Shown in pieces: positions 50,837-62,000 of a DNA stretch of 64,000 bases. How positions within the stretch are numbered: the stretch's first letter is position 1; each line of letters starts with the position of its first letter. Source of the stretch: Clusia tigrina (taxonomy: Eukaryota > Arthropoda > Insecta > Diptera > Clusiidae); contig CAKKTE020000328.1 in the NCBI GenBank assembly GCA_920105625.2, positions 496,001 through 560,000 on the forward strand, written 5' to 3'. The position numbers and the translations under genes are program-made. The notes beneath the pieces were generated by a model, which worked only from the letters and a program-made list of their open reading frames with translations, was not told the DNA's origin and made no database searches.

Positions 50837-51255
50837 CCATTCTGGACAGCCAAAATTAAATGTGTATAAAATCTCGGATAACCACACAAATTTCGTCACG
50901 CTGACACACAAAAAGCAAAAAATGACTTTTTTGATAGACACAGGTGCCGACATCTCATTATGCAAAATAAGTAGCAAATTAGAAAACCACGAATACTTTC
51001 CTGATGACAAATGCAAATTAACAGGACAAATGCAAATTAACAAACGAAGAGGTATATTCTGAAGGTCAAATAGAATTACAACTAGATATTGGAGAAGAAT
51101 CTTGCAACCACCCTTTCCAATTAGTAAACAAAACATTTCCAATAGAAACAGATGGCATTCTAGGTAGGGATTTTTTTGAAAAATATATATGTAAAATCGA
51201 TTATGAAACGTTTACAATTTCCGCGTACGTAAACAAACAAACATTCATTATACCC
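50829..51255 (+). pseudogene. pol: pol, aspartic protease domain, frameshifted
   Basis: The retropepsin cleaves Gag and Pol. The pol frame opens at ATG 50829, overlapping the end of the gag tail. The active-site motif LIDTGAD lies at 50931-50951, with the catalytic Asp codon at 50937. The frame ends at TGA 51060. The cause is visible: a 19-bp tandem duplication (51006-51024 and 51025-51043) shifts the frame. The second half of the domain, with the ILGRDFF flap/core motif near 51158, continues in the other frame and runs without a stop into RT. Protease is therefore not translatable as one chain in this copy. One active domain per Pol is usual, since retropepsins act as dimers. Confidence 0.82.
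51006..51043 (+). repeat. 19-bp tandem duplication inside protease
   Basis: Two adjacent copies of gacaaatgcaaattaaca plus g or a. Nineteen is not a multiple of three, and the shift it makes equals the observed change from the protease frame to the RT frame, so it is the likely inactivating event. Confidence 0.88.
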
Positions 51256-52935
51256 ATGCACACTAAATCTCACGATACTCAAACAATAAAAATACCAGCA
51301 AGAACAGAAATAATACAAGCCTTAAAATTAAACATAAATGAAGACAAAAGAATTCTAAATAAAGAATTAAAAGAAGGCATATTTCTAAGCAACTCAATAG
51401 CACCCAAAAGTGGTATAACCCACATAAAAATTCGAAATACAACAAACAAAGAGGTAATTTTAGACGGCATACAATTTGAAACTGACTCACTAAAAAATTA
51501 TGACATACTAAAGTATAGTACGCAAGATAATTACAATAAAAATAGACTACAGAAAATCATTGAAACTTTAAATTTTAACTGCACAGACGTAATTACAAAA
51601 ACCCAACTCATAAACATCCTAAGACAATACCAAGAAGTTTTTCATCTTGAAGACGAACCACTTTCGACAAACAATTTTTACACACAAAACATAACGATAC
51701 ATGACAACACCCCCGTTTACATTAAAAACTACAGACTGCCACACACACACACAGAAATTGTGAATGAACAGGTAAAGAAAATGCTACAGGAGGATATCAT
51801 TGAACCTTCAGTCAGCCCATACAATGCTCCACTCCTTTTGGTTCCTAAAAAGAACACTATTGACAAAAAGAAATGGAGACTTGTAGTGGATTTTAGAAAA
51901 CTGAATGACAAAATAGTAAATGATAAATTCCCACTAACTCGCCTAGAAGACATTCTAGACAAGTTAGGCAGAGCAAAATGGTTTTCAACCTTAGACATGA
52001 CATCAAATAAAATTGAAAAACAATCACGACCATTAACAGCTTTTTCCACATCCAATGGACTTTATCAATTTAAAAGACTACCTTTCGGACTAAAAATTTC
52101 ATCCAACAGCTTTCAGAGAATGTTAACAATAGCACTCTCAGGACTTGACTCAGAAGCATTCCTTTATGTAGATGACATAATCATCTATGGATGCAGTCTA
52201 AACCACCATAACCAAAATTCAGTAATAGAAAAAGAGTTACTAGCAATACATTGGAGTATTAACTTCTTCAAACCCTATCTATATGGTCAAAAGTTCACGG
52301 TAGTAACTGAACATCGACCACTGATATCACTATTCTCTCATAAAAACCCTTCATCTAAAATGACCAGAATTAGATTAGACCTCAGTGACTATGATTTCAA
52401 CATAGTATATAAAACAGGAAAGATGAACACAAATGCAGATGCATTGTCAAGAATACAAATTGACTCGGACATTCTAAAAGAAATGATACCGAAAGAAATT
52501 GATGAAAAAGCCAAAAGGACCCTAGTAATAACGAGAGGGATGGCAAATAAAAATAAAACAAATGAAGAGGCAAATAAAAATGAAATAAATGAAGAGGCAA
52601 ATAAAAATGAAAATAAGAAATTGAGAAATTGCATATCTCAGGAAATATGGGAATGTACATCAATAAATTACGTCAAGAATATTAAAAAATTAAAATTTAA
52701 TGTCGACAAGAAAAATCAAAGCTTTGAAAAAATGAATATATATATAAAAAATGATATTGTGCACATAGGCAAAAGCGATAATTCACCGAATCAAGATTCG
52801 ACTCTGAAGAAGCTCCGACCTAAAAATAAAAATATAAATGAAAATATAAAGCATGCAGGAATCAATGATAAATCAGCGAGACTAGACTCGATTCTGAGGA
52901 AATTGATATCCAAAAATAAAGAAAGAAAAAATTAA
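51256..52935 (+). pseudogene. pol: pol, reverse transcriptase and RNase H, with internal deletions
   Basis: RT copies the element RNA into DNA and RNase H removes the RNA. This 559-codon frame is open back to 51022. Counting from 51256, visible RT motifs are WRLVVDFRKLN (207), WFSTLDM (~243), LPFGLK (275) and YVDD (304, the catalytic pair). Two deletions are evident. After LDMTS (246-250) about four residues that normally include GFHQ are missing. After residues ~319-322 the chain jumps from RT palm into the second half of RNase H (EKELLAIHW), skipping the thumb, connection and the first RNase H catalytic Asp, about 140-150 residues by family comparison. Both deletions keep the frame. TEHRPL at ~351 has Glu where TDH is usual. 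A low-complexity linker (NEEANKNE repeats) follows, then a stop at 52933. The protein cannot be an active polymerase. Confidence 0.85.
52561..52615 (+). repeat. 27-bp in-frame minisatellite in the pol linker
   Basis: The unit aatgaagaggcaaataaaaa plus tgaaata starts at 52561 and again at 52588, with a degenerate partial unit upstream. It encodes a nine-residue repeat (NEEANKNEI) between RNase H and integrase, so copy-number change keeps the frame. Confidence 0.75.
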
Positions 52936-53017
52936 AGAATTAGCAATTGAAAATAATGATGAAATATTCAAAATATATACAAAAGAAGAATTTAAAGAAG
53001 CGTACGCAAAAATAAAA

Positions 53018-54100
53018 ATGAATAGCAAAAGTCCTCAGCTAAAAATATTAATTTATATACCTCCAAAGAGAATAACGGAGGACATTTTAAAATACAAACT
53101 AATAGATGAATGTCACAAAACAGGACATCCCGGAGTAAGAAAAACTCTACTCAAATTAAAACAAAGATACATTTGGAAAAATATGAACCAAATGGTAAAG
53201 AAATTCGTATCCAACTGTGACACATGCGTGAAGTGTAAACAAACAAGACACATCAAAGAACCACAAACCATAACAGACACCCCTAAAACAAGTTTCGAAG
53301 TCATATCAATTGACACCGTAGGACCACTAAAAATTTCAAACGAATACCGCTACATACTGACCATGCAGTGCGAGCTGACAAAGTTCGTAATCGCACATCC
53401 AATGATAACAAAAGGCGCACTCACAACAGCCAAAACATTAGTTGAACAATTTATAGTCAAATACGGACACTTCAAAATTCTTAAATCTGACAACGGGACA
53501 GAATTTACAAACGAGCTAATGGCAAACATATGTGCACTGCTCAAAATACAACAAAAATTTTCGACACCGTACCACCACCAAACGATAGGCTCACTAGAAC
53601 GCAACCACAGAGTTTTGAATGAATTCCTACTGACATCGACAAACGACGACGAATGGGATAAGTGGATTCCCTACTTCACTTTTACATACAACACAATGCC
53701 ACATGTTGACACGGCCTACACGCCATATGAACTAATATATGGGAAACTCCCAGGTTTACCCAATGAAGTAATAGAAAGTAACACAAACATTTACAACTTT
53801 GAAAATTACGCCAACGAGCTAAAAGCGAGATTACGCTATACCCACGAAAAGGCAAAACAAATGCTAATGAAAGCAAAACAAAAACATACACTAACTGACT
53901 CAAAAACTAATACGAATACACTTAATGTAGAAATGGGAGATTTAGTTCTATTAAAAGTAGAAAATAGAAAAAAGAATATGAATCCATATAAAGGACCATA
54001 TAAAATACTAGATAAGTTAGGAGTAAATTCATTAATAGAATATAATGGTACACCTAAGAAAGTACATAATAATCAATTAAAGCCATACAATGTAATTTAA
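53018..54100 (+). CDS. pol: pol, integrase domain, intact
   Basis: Integrase inserts the DNA copy into the genome. This 360-codon frame is part of the pol polyprotein, not a separate gene: it is open back to 52907, and its frame differs from RT because of an indel in the A-rich stretch 52907-52935. The zinc-binding module is H-x3-H-x29-C-x2-C (His codons 53114 and 53126, Cys 53216 and 53225). The catalytic core is D-x58-D-x35-E, with Asp codons at 53312 (SIDTVGP) and 53489 (SDNGTEF) and Glu at 53597 (SLERNHR). A GPY/F module (NPYKGPYKI) lies near the C-terminus, followed by KVHNNQLKPY. All key residues are present. The two zinc-site histidines are spaced closer than I remember for most Ty3/gypsy integrases. 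In this copy it could not be made as a Pol fusion. Confidence 0.9.
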   Translation: MNSKSPQLKILIYIPPKRITEDILKYKLIDECHKTGHPGVRKTLLKLKQRYIWKNMNQMVKKFVSNCDTCVKCKQTRHIKEPQTITDTPKTSFEVISIDTVGPLKISNEYRYILTMQCELTKFVIAHPMITKGALTTAKTLVEQFIVKYGHFKILKSDNGTEFTNELMANICALLKIQQKFSTPYHHQTIGSLERNHRVLNEFLLTSTNDDEWDKWIPYFTFTYNTMPHVDTAYTPYELIYGKLPGLPNEVIESNTNIYNFENYANELKARLRYTHEKAKQMLMKAKQKHTLTDSKTNTNTLNVEMGDLVLLKVENRKKNMNPYKGPYKILDKLGVNSLIEYNGTPKKVHNNQLKPYNVI

Positions 54101-54393
54101 ATTTATACAATAAGATTTATAATTAAAACTATCACAATATGTAATCAAAACAATGTAATTAGTAATCATAAGTATATGTAATTATATCAAAACTACATAA
54201 TTTGTAATTTTAACTATATAATTAAAAACGCTACAATGTAACTTTAATAATAAGAAAAAATTTATAAACAAACAATACCAATTATTAGAAAATATGAAAA
54301 TCATCTAACAAATCCATAACATAAGACAATTGTAATACAACACAAACCATATTTCCAGAAAAATTATTCGCTAACACCCCTAATTTTTCTCTT
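54101..54393. other. AT-rich 3' non-coding region, no env
   Basis: About 290 bp between the pol stop and the polypurine tract. It is very AT-rich, with iterated taatta/tgtaat-like words and no ORF of note. No envelope gene or remnant is visible, in keeping with a non-errantivirus element. Confidence 0.7.
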
Positions 54394-54404
54394 AAGGGTG
54401 AGGG
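54394..54404 (+). promoter_or_regulatory. Polypurine tract (plus-strand primer)
   Basis: aagggtgaggg directly precedes the 3' LTR, after a T/C-rich run. It is purine except for one T, and its position touching the LTR fits the plus-strand priming site. Confidence 0.8.
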
Positions 54405-54921
54405 TGTAGTGTACCACACAAGTGTACACTGACGACCACACATCGTCATAAGCACAGCAACAAGTGGCATATGCAAACAAACTGACAATAGCGCAACGTA
54501 CGCAATTGCACTCAATACCCAAATACGCTAGATAGATATATTTTATGTTAGTTAGAATAAGAAAACAATAAGAATTCAATAATATAAAAGGGCCAGCGAG
54601 CCACCAAATAAAGCAGAGTTAATCTGAAGACAACTGAGACTGCTACTCGCATTAGTTTATTCTTTTATCTCTCGTGCTCTAAGTCAGGAAAGACTTAGAA
54701 CAGCACAAACAATAGCTAGGCCAACGGCACACTCTGCCGGTCAAAACTTTTACTGAGGGCGTCTTTCCGCTTCGTGTTAGGCATTTCTTCTTTATAGTGC
54801 TCTTTTGCATCTATGCATTGTATAGAATCTGCAAATGAATTGAATGCCGATCCTGCGTGACCAACAATCAACATATCCTACATGGCAATCCTGCCAGCCT
54901 AACTTCTCAACATACCCTACA
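54405..54921 (+). repeat. 3' LTR (517 bp), internally deleted
   Basis: It starts TGTAGTGTACC and ends ACCCTACA. Compared with the 5' LTR it lacks 199 bp of U3, the junction lying in cgctagatagat near 54530 with a 3-bp aga microhomology, and has one 1-base deletion and about 8 substitutions over ~516 aligned bases. The TATA motif is kept at 54583-54590. Confidence 0.92.
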
Positions 54922-54925
54922 AGGT
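54922..54925. repeat. Target-site duplication AGGT, right copy
   Basis: aggt directly follows CTACA at the end of the 3' LTR, and the satellite resumes as gtaggacgtaccg, the exact continuation of the monomer interrupted at 47989. Confidence 0.9.
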
Positions 54926-57645
54926 GTAGGACGTACCGTATAGAAGTTAGGGCCATTTGAAGTTTTATCAGTGGTTGATTTGGGACTCAAGGGTAGCATA
55001 GCTTTGAGCGATAGCTTGAATTGACAAGAGGCTCGAGTACTTTATTGTTACAAAATTTCAAGGTTATATGACGCTCCAGTAAAAAGATACAAGCATTTGT
55101 ATGTTGCAAACTTTGATAGGTGTAGGACGTACCGTATAGAAGTTAGGCCCATTTGAAGTTTTATCAGTGTTTGATTTGGGACTCAAGGGTAGCATAGCTT
55201 TGAGCGATAGCTTAAATTGACAAGAGACTCGAGTACTTTATTGTAACAAAATTTCAGGGTTTAATGACGCTCCAGTAAAAATTTACAAGCATTTGTATGT
55301 TGCAAACTTTGATAGGTGTAGGACGTACCGTATAGGAGTTAGGGCCATTTGAAATTTTATCAGTGTTTGATTTGGAACTCAAGGGTAGCATAGCTTTGAG
55401 CGATAGCTTAAATTGACAAGAGGCTCGAGTACTTTATTGTTACAAAATTTCAAGATTTTATGACGCTCCAGTAAAAAGTTACAAGCATTTGTATGTTGGA
55501 AACTTTGATAGGTGTAGGACGCACCGTATAGAAGTTAGGGCCATTTGAAATTTTATCAGTGATTGATTTGGGACTCAAGGGTAGCATAGTATTGAGCGAT
55601 AGCTTAAATTGACAAGAGGCTCGAGGACTTTATTGTTTCAAAATTTCAGGGTTTTATGACGCTCCAGTAAAAAGTTACAAGCATTTGTATGTTACAAACT
55701 TTGAAAGGTGTAGGACGTACCGTATAGAAGTTAGGGCCATTTGAAATTTTATCAGTGATTGATTTGGGACTCAAGGGTAGCATAGCTTTGAGCGATAGCT
55801 TAAATTGACAAGAGACTCGAGGACTTTATTGTTTAAAAATTTCAGGGTTTTATGACGCTCCAGTAAAAAGTTACAAGCATTTGTATGTTAAAAAGTTTGA
55901 AAGGTGTAGGACGTACCATATAGAAGTTAGGGCCATTTGAAGTTTTATCAGTGTTTGATTTGGGACTCAAGGGTAGCATAGCTTTGAGCGGTAACTTAAA
56001 TTGACAAGAGGCTCGAGTACTTTATTGTTACAAAATTTCAAGGTTTTATGACGCTCCAGTAAAAAGTTACAAGCATTTGTATGTTGCAAACTTTGATAGG
56101 TGTAGGACGTACCGTATAGAAATTAAAGCCATTTGAAGTTTTATCAGTGTTTGATTTGGGACTCAAGGGTAGCATAGCTTTGAGCGATAGCTTAAATTGA
56201 CAAGGGACTCGAGTACTTTATTGTCACAAAATTTCAGGGTTTTATGACGCTCCAGTAAAAAGTTACAAGCATTTGTATGTTGGAAACTTTGATAGGTGTA
56301 TGACGTACCGTATAGAAGTTAGGGACATTTGAAGTTTTATCAGTATTTTGTTTGGGTCTCAAGGCATAGCTTTGAGCGATAGCTTAAATTGACAAGAGGC
56401 TCGAGTACTTTATTGTTACAAAATTTCAAGATTTTATGACGCTCCAGTAAAAAGTTACAAGCATTTGTATGTTGGAAACTTTGATAGGTGTATGACGTAC
56501 CGTATAGAAGTTAGGGACATTTGAAGTTTTATCAGTATTTTGTTTGGGTCTCAAGGCATAGCTTTGAGCGATAGCTTAAATTGACAAGAGGCTCGAGTAC
56601 TTTATTGTTACAAAATTTCAAGATTTTATGACGCTCCAGTAAAAAGTTACAAGCATTTGTATGTTGCAAACTTTGATAAGTGTAGGACGTACCGCATAGA
56701 AGTTAGGGCCATTTGAAGTTTTATCAGTGTTTGATTTGGGTCTCAAGGGTAGCAGAGCTTTGAGCGATAGGTTAAATTGACAAGAGGCTCGAGTACTTTA
56801 TTGTTACAAAATTTCAAGATTTTATGACGCTCCAGTAAAAAGTTACAAGCATTTGTATGTTGGAAACTTTGATAGGTGTATGACGTACCGTATAGCAGTT
56901 AGAGCCATTTGAAATTTTATCAGTGATTGATTTGGGACTCAAGGGTAGCATAGCTTTGAGCGATAGCTTAAATTGACAAGAGGCTCGAGGACTTTATTGT
57001 TTCAAAATTTCAGGGTTTTATGACCCTCCAGTAAAAAGTTACAAGCATTTGTATGTTACAAAGTTTGAAAGGTGTAGGACGTACCGTATAGAAGTTAGGG
57101 CCATTTGAAGTTTTATCAGTGTTTGATTTGGGATTCAAGGGTAGCATAGCTTTGAGCGGTAACTTAAATTGACAAGAGGCTCGAGTACTTTATTGTTACA
57201 AAATTTCAAGGTTTTATGACGCTCCAGTAAAAAGTTACAAGCATTTGTATGTTGCAAACTTTGATAGTGTAGGAGATACCGTATAGAAGTTAGGGCCATT
57301 TGAAGTTTTATCAGTGTTTGATTTGGGACTCAAGGGCAGCATAGCTTTGAGCGATAACTTAAATTGACAAGAGGCTCGAGTACTTTATTGTTACAAAATT
57401 TCAAGGTTTTATGACGCTCCAGTAAAAAGTTACAAGCATTTGTATGTTGCAAACTTTGATAGGTGTAGGACGTACCGTATAGAAGTTAGGGCCATTTGAA
57501 GTTTTATCAGTGTTTGATTTAGGACTCAAGGGTAGCATAGCTTTGAGCGATAGCTTAAATTGACAAGAGGCTCGAGTACTTTATTGTTACAAAATTTCAA
57601 GATTTTATGACGCTCCAGTAAAAAGTTACAAGCATTTGTATGTTG

Positions 57646-59971
57646 CAAACTTTGATAGGTGTAGGACGTACCGTATAGAAGTTAGGGACATTTGAAGTTT
57701 TATCAGTGTTTTTTTTGGGACTCAAGGCATAGCTTTGAGCGATAGCTTAAATTGACAAGAGGCTCGAGTACTTTATTGTTACAAAATTTCAAGATTTTAT
57801 GACGCGCCAGTAAAAAGTTACAAGCATTTGTATGTTGCAAACTTTGATAGGTGTAGGACGTACTGTATAGAAGTTAGGGCCATTTGAAGTTTTAACAGTG
57901 TTTGATTTGGGACTCAAGGGTAGCATAGCTTTGAGCGATACCTTAAATTGACAAGGGACTCGAGTACTTTATTGTCACAAAATTTCAGGGTTTTATGACG
58001 CTCCAGTAAAAAGTTACAAGCATTTGTATGTTGCAAACTTTGATAGGTGTAGGACGTACGGTATAGAAGTTAGGGACATTTGAAGTTTTATCAGTGTTTT
58101 TTTTGGGACTCAAGGCATAGCTTTGAGCGATAGCTTAAATTGACAAGAGGCTCGAGTACTTATTGTTACAAAATTTCAAGATTTTATGACGCTCCAGTAA
58201 AAAGTTACAAGCATTTGTATGTTGGAAACTTTGATAGGTGTATGACGTACCGTATAGAAGTTAGCGACATTTGAAGTTTTATCAGTGTTTTTTTTGGGTC
58301 TCAAGGCATAGCTTTGAGCGATAGCTTAAATTGAGAAGAGGCTCGAGTACTTTATTGTTACAAAATTTCAAGATTTTATGACGCTCCAGTAAAAAGTTAC
58401 AAGCATTTGTATGTTGCAAACTTTGATAAGTGTAGGACGTACCGTATAGAAGTTAGGGCCATTTGAAGTTTTATCAGTGTTTGATTTGGGTCTCAAGGGT
58501 AGCAGAGCTTTGAGCGATAGGTTAAATTGACAAGAGGCTCGAGTACTTTATTGTTACAAAATTTCAAGATTTTATGACGCTCCAGTAAAAAGTTACAAGC
58601 ATTTGTATGTTGGAAACTTTGATAGGTGTATGACGTACCGTATAGAAGTTAGGGCCATTTGAAATTTTATCAGTGATTGATTTGGGACTCAAGGGTAGCA
58701 TAGCTTTGAGCGATAGCTTAAATTGACAAGAGGCTCGAGGACTTTATTGTTTCAAAATTTCAGGGTTTTATGACGCTCCAGTAAAAAGTTACAAGCATTT
58801 GTATGTTACAAACTTTGATAGGTGTAGGACGTACCGTATAGAAGTTAGGGACATTTGAAGTTTTATCAGTGTTTTTTTTGGGACTCAAGGCATAGCTTTG
58901 AGCGATAGCTTAAATTGACAAGAGGCTCGAGTACTTTATTGTTACAAAATTTCAAGATTTTATGACGCGCCAGTAAAAAGTTACAAGCATTTGTATGTTG
59001 CAAACTTTGATAGGTGTAGGACGTACTGTATAGAAGTTAGGGCCATTTGAAGTTTTAACAGTGTTTGATTTGGGACTCAAGGGTAGCATAGCTTTGAGCG
59101 ATACCTTAAATTGACAAGGGACTCGAGTACTTTATTGTCACAAAATTTCAGGGTTTTATGACGCTCCAGTAAAAAGTTACAAGCATTTGTATGTTGCAAA
59201 CTTTGATAGGTGTAGGACGTACGGTATAGAAGTTAGGGACATTTGAAGTTTTATCAGTGTTTTTTTTGGGACTCAAGGCATAGCTTTGAGCGATAGCTTA
59301 AATTGACAAGAGGCTCGAGTACTTATTGTTACAAAATTTCAAGATTTTATGACGCTCCAGTAAAAAGTTACAAGCATTTGTATGTTGGAAACTTTGATAG
59401 GTGTATGACGTACCGTATAGAAGTTAGCGACATTTGAAGTTTTATCAGTGTTTTTTTTGGGTCTCAAGGCATAGCTTTGAGCGATAGCTTAAATTGAGAA
59501 GAGGCTCGAGTACTTTATTGTTACAAAATTTCAAGATTTTATGACGCTCCAGTAAAAAGTTACAAGCATTTGTATGTTGCAAACTTTGATAAGTGTAGGA
59601 CGTACCGTATAGAAGTTAGGGCCATTTGAAGTTTTATCAGTGTTTGATTTGGGTCTCAAGGGTAGCAGAGCTTTGAGCGATAGGTTAAATTGACAAGAGG
59701 CTCGAGTACTTTATTGTTACAAAATTTCAAGATTTTATGACGCTCCAGTAAAAAGTTACAAGCATTTGTATGTTGGAAACTTTGATAGGTGTATGACGTA
59801 CCGTATAGAAGTTAGGGCCATTTGAAATTTTATCAGTGATTGATTTGGGACTCAAGGGTAGCATAGCTTTGAGCGATAGCTTAAATTGACAAGAGTCTCG
59901 AGGACTTTATTGTTTCAAAATTTCAGGGTTTTATGACGCTCCAGTAAAAAGTTACAAGCATTTGTATGTTA
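57646..59971 (+). repeat. 1163-bp tandem higher-order repeat, two copies
   Basis: Copy 1 is ~57646-58808 and copy 2 is ~58809-59971, six monomers each, several of the short T8 type. The rare gacgcgccag occurs at 57801 and 58964, gtacggtatag at ~58057 and ~59220, and the short gtacttattg at ~58158 and ~59321. Copies are nearly identical by eye. Confidence 0.8.
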
Positions 59972-62000
59972 CAAAGTTTGAAAGGTGTAGGACGTACCAT
60001 ATAGAAGTTAGGGCCATTTGAAGTTTTATCAGTGTTTGATTTGGGACTCAAGGGTAGCATAGCTTTGAGCGGTAACTTAAATTGACAAGAGGCTCGAGTA
60101 CTTTATTGTTACAAAATTTCAAGGTTTTATGACGCTCCAGTAAAAAGTTACAAGCATTTGTATGTTGCAAACTTTGATAGGTGTAGGACGTACCGTATAG
60201 AAATTAAAGCCATTTGAAGTTTTATCAGTGTTTGATTTGGGACTCAAGGGTAGCATAGCTTTGAGCGATAGCTTAAATTGACAAGAGGCTCGAATACTTT
60301 ATTGTTACACAATTTCAAGGTTTTATGACGCTCCAGTAAAAAGTTACAAGCATTTGTATGTTGCAAACTTTGATAGGTGTAGGACGTACCGTATAGAAGT
60401 TAGGGCCATTTGAAGTTTTATCAGTGTTTGATTTAGGACTCAAGGGTAGCATAGCTTTGAGCGATAGCTTAAATTGACAAGAGGCTCGACTACTTTATTG
60501 TTACAAAATTTCAAGATTTTATGACGCTCCAGTAAAAAGTTACAAGCATTTGTATGTTGCAAACTTTGATAGGTGTAGGACGTACCGTATAGAAGTTAGG
60601 GACATTTGAAGTTTTATCAGTGTTTTTTTTGGGACTCAAGGCATAGCTTTGAGCAATAGCTTAAATTGACAAGAGGCTCGAGTACTTTATTGTTACAAAA
60701 TTTCAAGATTTTATGACGCTCCAGTAAAAAGTTACAAGCATTTGTATGTTGCAAACTTTGATAGGTGTAGGACGTACGGTATAGAAGTTAGGGACATTTG
60801 AAGTTTTATCAGTGTTTTTTTTGGGACTCAAGGCATAGCTTTGAGCGATAGCTTAAATTGACAAGAGGCTCGAGTACTTTATTGTTACAAAATTTCAAGA
60901 TTTTATGACGCTCCAGTAAAAAGTTACAAGCATTTGTATGTTGGAAACTTTGATAGGTGTATGACGTACCGTATAGAAGTTAGGGACATTTGAAGTTTTA
61001 TCAGTGTTTTTTTTGGGTCTCAAGGCATAGCTTTGAGCGATAGCTTAAATTGACAAGAGGCTCGAGTACTTTATTGTTACAAAATTTCAAGATTTTATGA
61101 CGCTCCAGTAAAAAGTAAGCATTTGTATGTTGCAAACTTTGATAAGTGTAGGACGTACCGTATAGAAGTTAGGGCCATTTGAAGTTTTATCAGTGTTTGA
61201 TTTGGGTCTCAAGGGTAGCAGAGCTTTGAGCGATAGGTTAAATTGACAAGAGGCTCGAGTACTTTATTGTTACAAAATTTCAAGATTTTATGACGCTCCT
61301 GTAAAAAGTTACAAGCATTTGTATGTTGGAAACTTTGATAGGTGTATGACGTACCGTATAGAAGTTAGGGCCATTTGAAATTTTATCAGTGATTGACTTG
61401 GGACTCAAGGGTAGCATAGCTTTGAGCGATAGCTTAAATTGACAAGAGGCTCGAGGACTTTATTGTTTCAAAATTTCAGGGTTTTATGACGCTCCAGTAA
61501 AAAGTTACAAGCATTTGTATGTTACAAAGTTTGAAAGGTGTAGGACGTACCATATAGAAGTTAGGGCCATTTGAAGTTTTATCAGTGTTTGATTTGGGAC
61601 TCAAGGGTAGCATAGCTTTGAGCGGTAACTTAAATTGACAAGAGGCTCGAGTACTTTATTGTTACAAAATTTCAAGGTTTTATGACGCTCCAGTAAAAAG
61701 TTACAAGCATTTGTATGTTGCAAACTTTGATAGGTGTAGGACGTACCGTATAGAAATTAAAGCCATTTGAAGTTTTATCAGTGTTTGATTTGGGACTCAA
61801 GGGTAGCCTAGCTTTGAGCGATAGCTTAAATTGACAAGAGGCTCGAATACTTTATTGTTACACAATTTCAAGGTTTTATGACGCTCCAGTAAAAAGTTAC
61901 AAGCATTTGTATGTTGCAAACTTTGATAGGTGTAGGACGTACCGTATAGAAGTTAGGGCCATTTGAAGTTTTATCAGTGTTTGATTTGGGACTCAAGGGT
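59971..62000 (+). repeat. ~1552-bp higher-order repeat, partial second copy
   Basis: The monomer with acaaagtttgaaaggtg at 59971 recurs at 61523, and the following gaaattaaagcc and ttacacaatttcaag variants repeat with the same offset. The match fades near 62000, so the second copy is partial. A related block lies near 55890-56150. Confidence 0.65.

Larger units (their letters stand above)
47990..54921 (+). mobile_element. Ty3/gypsy-type LTR retrotransposon, 412/mdg1-like, defective
   Basis: A 6932-bp element with two LTRs beginning TGTAG and ending CTACA, a tRNA-Arg-type primer site touching the 5' LTR, two small upstream ORFs, gag, then pol in the order protease, RT, RNase H, integrase, and a polypurine tract touching the 3' LTR. 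Integrase after RNase H marks Ty3/gypsy rather than Ty1/copia. There is no env; only ~300 bp of AT-rich sequence lies between pol and the 3' LTR. The copy is dead by stop, frameshifts and deletions. The 412/mdg1 placement is inferred from LTR termini, primer type and upstream small ORFs, partly from memory. LTR divergence of ~1.6% suggests insertion within roughly the last million years if typical fly neutral rates apply. Confidence 0.93.

Noticed and set aside
49619..53903. Hydrophobic minus-strand ORFs opposite gag and pol
   Set aside because: They mirror A-rich coding sequence on the other strand (Lys/Asn codons read as Phe/Leu/Val), a common artefact.
54101..54393. Possible env remnant after pol
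   Set aside because: Only ~290 bp of AT-rich sequence without an open frame, signal peptide or membrane segment.
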